Under the pieces are notes generated by a model that saw only the letters and a program-made list of their open reading frames with translations, had not been told where the DNA came from and searched no databases. The position numbers and the translations under genes were made by a program. Positions 60,201 to 64,000 of a stretch of DNA of 64,000 nucleotides are shown here, one piece after another. The first letter of the stretch is position 1. Each line of letters opens with the position of its first letter. Source of the stretch: Branchiostoma floridae (lineage: Eukaryota; Chordata; Leptocardii; Amphioxiformes; Branchiostomatidae); assembly GCF_000003815.2 (NCBI RefSeq), contig NC_049979.1:8479097-8543096 (forward strand). The letters run 5' to 3'.

Positions 60201-63178
60201 GTAGCAGGGAGACACATTATCGACTTGGACTCTGATGAGACGGTGTGCTCTCCTCCACGTCCAAATGCATAATGTGCGGAAGAGGACGTCACCCAAGCAT
60301 ACACCGCACCATCTCGCCTTTTCCTTTCATCCTCGGCCCCCGAGAACCGACAGATCTCGCCGCCTTCACCGACAAGGCACACTAACTTGAATATTCTATC
60401 ATAGGAGGACGGATATGATTAATTAGGATTTTATGCCATCTTGACAAGAGGCTTACAAGTTTACAAATGTTCTCACTTTACGAGGCGATAAAATTTCAAA
60501 TATCAGTAAAGGCCAGCGGTCCATGGCATTTATTTCCAATTAATATTAGATCACCAGCAAATCCAGAGCAAATAACATAAACTTGCTATAAAATGAGTTT
60601 AATGTCCCGCGCATGGGCATCTCGCTTCTGTATCGGACAAAGGTCCTGTGAGACAGCGTGACGCGAGCCTTGTCAGGACCCGTCGCCGTCGCTTTTCTTT
60701 ATGACATGTCAAACAAAATAAGACGTCCTGTCAAACTTCCTTAGCGTCCCCCGATGTCGCCTTGAAGGACGAGGCGAAGTCGTCCCCGGAGGATGTGTCG
60801 CGGTAAATGCCAGCGCGAGCCGGCGGCAATCTGTCCCCATCATGGTCGGTGACAGGTGGAACTCCCCCTCGCGTCCTGGCGCTGCCGTGCGCGCTGACGG
60901 CAAGTGTTAATCACACACCGCGCTGTGACAGGGGAGATGCGGCAGTGTGCGCGTGTGATGCGCCCGCCATCATGCATCACCGGGCCACCCTGTCGGTCCT
61001 GACGGCCCCTGTCATCTCCAATCAGCCGCCTGCCCGCGGCTTGAGCTACGCCGAGTGACAAGAACAAGAACAAGGACTGCCCCTCACGGGCAGAAAACGC
61101 CCCTGGGGACTGTCCTCACGTCACTTTCGTTACAAACGATCGTAAAATACGTCGCCGTCGCCGCAGAGATGCGGACTAAGAGATAGCGCTGACAACGAAC
61201 TATAAAAAGACGTCAGAAGACAGTGATAGCATCCCTACTGTTTCCTCTTCCTTCGGGGCAAGCCTTGCTACACGGTAATCCGGGCGGCGGCTTTGAAAAT
61301 CAAAAGAAAAAAAAGTTTACACAAAGTTGTCAAAAAGATGCTGGAGGAGTCATGTCTGAAGTATTGTGTGTGTCATGTCATATGGTAACAGGGTATGGTT
61401 GAAAGTAAACGTAGACTTCGCTGCCTTTGGCAAGGGAAGTTATAGGGGATACCGCTCTCTCTCTTTTCTTTGAAAAGCACTGATCGCTAGCCACCTGCCA
61501 ATTGTGATAGCTCGTCCCATCTATAGGAACACGCAAAGCCGAGGAGTTTGCATGTCGCTACTTGGAAGGGATGCGCTCGTCCCTGTCATTTGATGAATGG
61601 GTGCTCGCCGGCACGGTTGATAGCAAGCGGTCGATTTGCAAAGCAGTGTCAGTGCAAAACGGCGGGGAGCGGCAGCGGCAGATAGTACATCTCGCGCCAC
61701 ACGAGTTCAGGGAACAACCCTCCTTCACGTACTTGGTGAAAAGCTTTCCGAAGTTCAGCCGGCACGGACGCGGTGGGGTGCCGACACCCAGGCCAGGTAG
61801 GTCCGCGCCCCGCGGTCGAAGGCTCGTGCGTCCGGGAAGAACAAGCCGTGCACCCCGTCAATAGTGATCTGACCGGCAGGATAATTTGGCAGCAGAAATA
61901 CTCTACATGCCCGCATCTATATACGTATTGCGTTATTCCTAAGTCACACTGGCAATTAAGCATTCATGGAGGTTCTTCACTCTTGGGACTGACGAGGCTT
62001 AAGTTAGGAAGGCAGCGATGTGCTGGTGGTTTAGGCAGGGAGGCAGGCTCGGCAGGCGGCAGGTAGCAGAGGTGTTGACGGAAGCGGTCACGGTGATTAC
62101 TCGGGGAGCAAGGGATGGCGTGAGTGATCGAGAGGGTCTGAAACAGGCTACCACAACTCTCCCCAAAAATCGATGACGGAAAGTCTCGCCGAAAATTATT
62201 GACATATTGTCTTATTAGAGCACAGTGGAGCCTGGAGGGAGAAAAGCTCGCGATCTCTTGTCATTCAGGTAGATTTATGTCCGAGTAAAAAGGTGCAGAA
62301 AGCCTGTCAGACGCAGACAAGGTTAGAGGGGACTGTTTAGGAGGGTCAAGGTCCTCCGTCGTCCATTTTCTGGCCTTTGTCGTTACTGCGAGCACTCGGG
62401 CTGTACTCAGTGTGCACGGCCTACCGGGATAGGAAGGAAGGTTTGTCCACCAAAAACTACTTTCTGTCCAGGGAGCGTTTCGCGCTAGCACCTTCACTGA
62501 CAGAAAGGGGCGGGACGGACACTTCGGGTAAATGCGATCGGGAGAGCGAAGTTGCCAATTTTCCGATCTGCTGGTGCGAAAGTTCGCGCCGGGCTTTACT
62601 CCTTTCTCAGCAATTGGGTGTATCATTAGTTTTGTCTGGCTGTCGCCATAAAACCATCTTCAACAATACATAATGGAGTATTTAATGACTCCGGAGTCGC
62701 TTTCCCGTAAGGCCCATTGCCTGCGGCAGTCAAAATGACGTCACGTGGACATCCAGAAAATAAGCTAGTCGCAGGGGGACCAGCTAGCTAGAAATGGTAG
62801 TTTAGCGACAGTCTTCTTATAATAAAGACTGTAATTCGTCTATTAGAGCTCCCGATTTATCCGCGATGACACATGATTAGGGAGGATAGAGCTCGGCCTG
62901 TAGACGACGTTTGATTTAATCCTTCCGACGTTTGTTCGCCTTCTAGGTTGCGTCCGATATTCTTCGACAGCCAAGAGTCCTCCTGAGACGTGTGGAACCC
63001 CGAGGAGTTGGGCTGGGCTAACAGACGGACGTCTTCGGTGCGAGCGGCGACTGGGACCTCTGCACGACTACACTACCCACAAGGTGTCTTCTCCCAGCGC
63101 TCCTTCGGACTTACTGACTGTACAACACGCGGCAGGAGTTGTCACCGCTGGCCACTCAAGACTCTGACAACGTGAAGC
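57231..63178. other. desert and presumed 5' region of the next gene
   Basis: No coding exon is supported. CpG-rich patches lie at 60650-61170, 61590-61870 and 62340-62600. The stretch 62880-63178 precedes the candidate start codon and is CpG-rich with no TATA box that I trust. It is the likely 5' UTR or promoter-proximal region. Confidence 0.35.
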
Positions 63179-63250
63179 ATGAACCAGTATCTACAGCAGA
63201 GCTACTACGACGCGCCCTACTACAGCGAAGACGTGGCATCCAGCCATCAG
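63179..63250 (+). CDS. candidate first coding exon, unidentified regulator-like protein
   Basis: An ATG at 63179 opens MNQYLQQSYYDAPYYSEDVA followed by SSHQ. It meets a good CAG|GTGGGA donor at 63250 after exactly 24 codons (phase 0). A Tyr/Gln/Ser-rich short N-terminus is common at the start of transcription factors, and a desert of about 40 kb lies upstream. GATA4/5/6 is suggested only because GATA6 neighbours RBBP8 in vertebrates; the residues do not resemble the vertebrate GATA4/5/6 N-terminus that I know. Other frames across the exon look like noise. The rest of the gene is beyond the window. Confidence 0.4.
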
Positions 63251-64000
63251 GTGGGAAATACTATCACTACACCCCATCCCGTAGTCCCAGATACGGTAGA
63301 CATCTTCCCAGCATGTACCTAACCTTGTCAGCCCGCCCCATCCCTTCCCCAAGTTGCTGGAAAACCCCAGCTACCACACATATCTATCGTAAGCCGCACG
63401 AGGGCCCTTCCAGCCGTCCTTACCTTGTGTCTGTCCTCACTGTTCATGCCTGCATGCTCCCCGCGCCGACCCGGCCTGTCCGCCTCCACTGCCACGAACT
63501 GAGAGAGTTATTTCAAATTCGCGGTCCGGGGTCGTTTGGCCAGGCTTGATATTATATGATGGCCACAAATCTGTCAGGGAAAATCTACCGGCCGATATGT
63601 ATCAATGGTGGCTCCCGAGCCCGCTTTGATAGGCATCGCTGATGTGCTGGAATTATTTCTCATCGACCGCAGAAAATCATGACATAAAACTGCAAGTTAA
63701 TGCCTAGATGCGTATATACATAAAAGTGTGCTTTTCCGCGGGGTCCTCTTTATTCGTGCACATCGCATGTGACAAGTTGTCTTTTCCTGTTGTGTACATT
63801 GTGTCAGGCTCGTGCACTTGCAGCTCCCTACTGTCACATTCACCCTGTGTAACGATTTCTTTTCCTTCAGTACTTCGCCACCTATCCCCTCCTCATCTAA
63901 ACGACTCCCGCACGTCTTCTATCTCCCTCGCGATCAACATTTTAAAGCGATATCGTATATTTGGTTTCACGCTTACTCAAAATTCTCATTCAATCTAGTC
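63251..64000 (+). other. presumed intron of the gene starting at 63179
   Basis: It follows the donor at 63250. A competing open frame (63139-63549) crosses the donor but reads as low-complexity proline/arginine-rich sequence. No acceptor leads to an exon before the window ends. Confidence 0.3.

Noticed and set aside
1-64000. tRNA genes, rRNA, known microRNAs (let-7, miR-1, miR-133), CRISPR arrays, operons
   Set aside because: I looked for tRNA B-boxes and these microRNA seeds, including miR-1/133 which neighbour GATA genes in vertebrates, and saw none. Prokaryotic features do not apply.

Overview
The window looks like nuclear DNA of an invertebrate deuterostome, most likely a cephalochordate (amphioxus, Branchiostoma-like). 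This is inferred from a spliced CtIP/RBBP8 gene whose N- and C-terminal domains align with vertebrate CtIP, from compact introns, and from many short TA/TAA-flanked inverted-repeat elements. It is not proven. There is no prokaryotic signal, and 100 Ns at 30030-30129 mark an assembly gap.

Layout. (1) 1-1.1 kb: dispersed repeats and a decayed coding-like patch. (2) 1.1-3.3 kb: a tandem array on the minus strand with two copies of an unrecognised small gene (143 and 156 aa) and three copies of a roughly 430-bp flanking sequence. (3) 3.3-4.3 kb: intergenic, with a short reverse-transcriptase remnant. (4) 4316-15921, plus strand: the complete 12-exon coding sequence of RBBP8/CtIP. It joins in frame to 3201 nt (1066 aa). 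Its introns hold a pogo/Tigger-like element, a TA-flanked 1.07-kb element, a Harbinger-like MITE and a palindromic MITE. (5) 16.9-17.2 kb: a 71-bp minisatellite. (6) 17756-19390: an intact foldback transposon with two 587-bp arms that themselves contain 21-bp tandem repeats. (7) 20.7-27 kb: palindromic MITEs among unassigned sequence. (8) 27-63 kb: a gene desert with no convincing coding sequence and very few repeats. It holds a WGATAR cluster, two perfect RFX X-boxes and many CpG-rich patches, which is the look of a cis-regulatory landscape. (9) 63179-63250: a possible first coding exon of a plus-strand gene that leaves the window. In vertebrates GATA6 is a near neighbour of RBBP8, so a developmental regulator such as GATA4/5/6 is a possibility, but the 24 visible residues do not identify it.

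The most interesting points are features of the CtIP protein. It has two tandem ubiquitin-interacting-motif matches, which I do not know from vertebrate CtIP, and two perfect SUMO consensus sites. It keeps an S-P-T-F motif matching the BRCA1-binding site of human CtIP and the T-P site of the C-terminal domain, but lacks the FRY tripeptide used by KLHL15. The foldback element and the repeat-poor desert come next.
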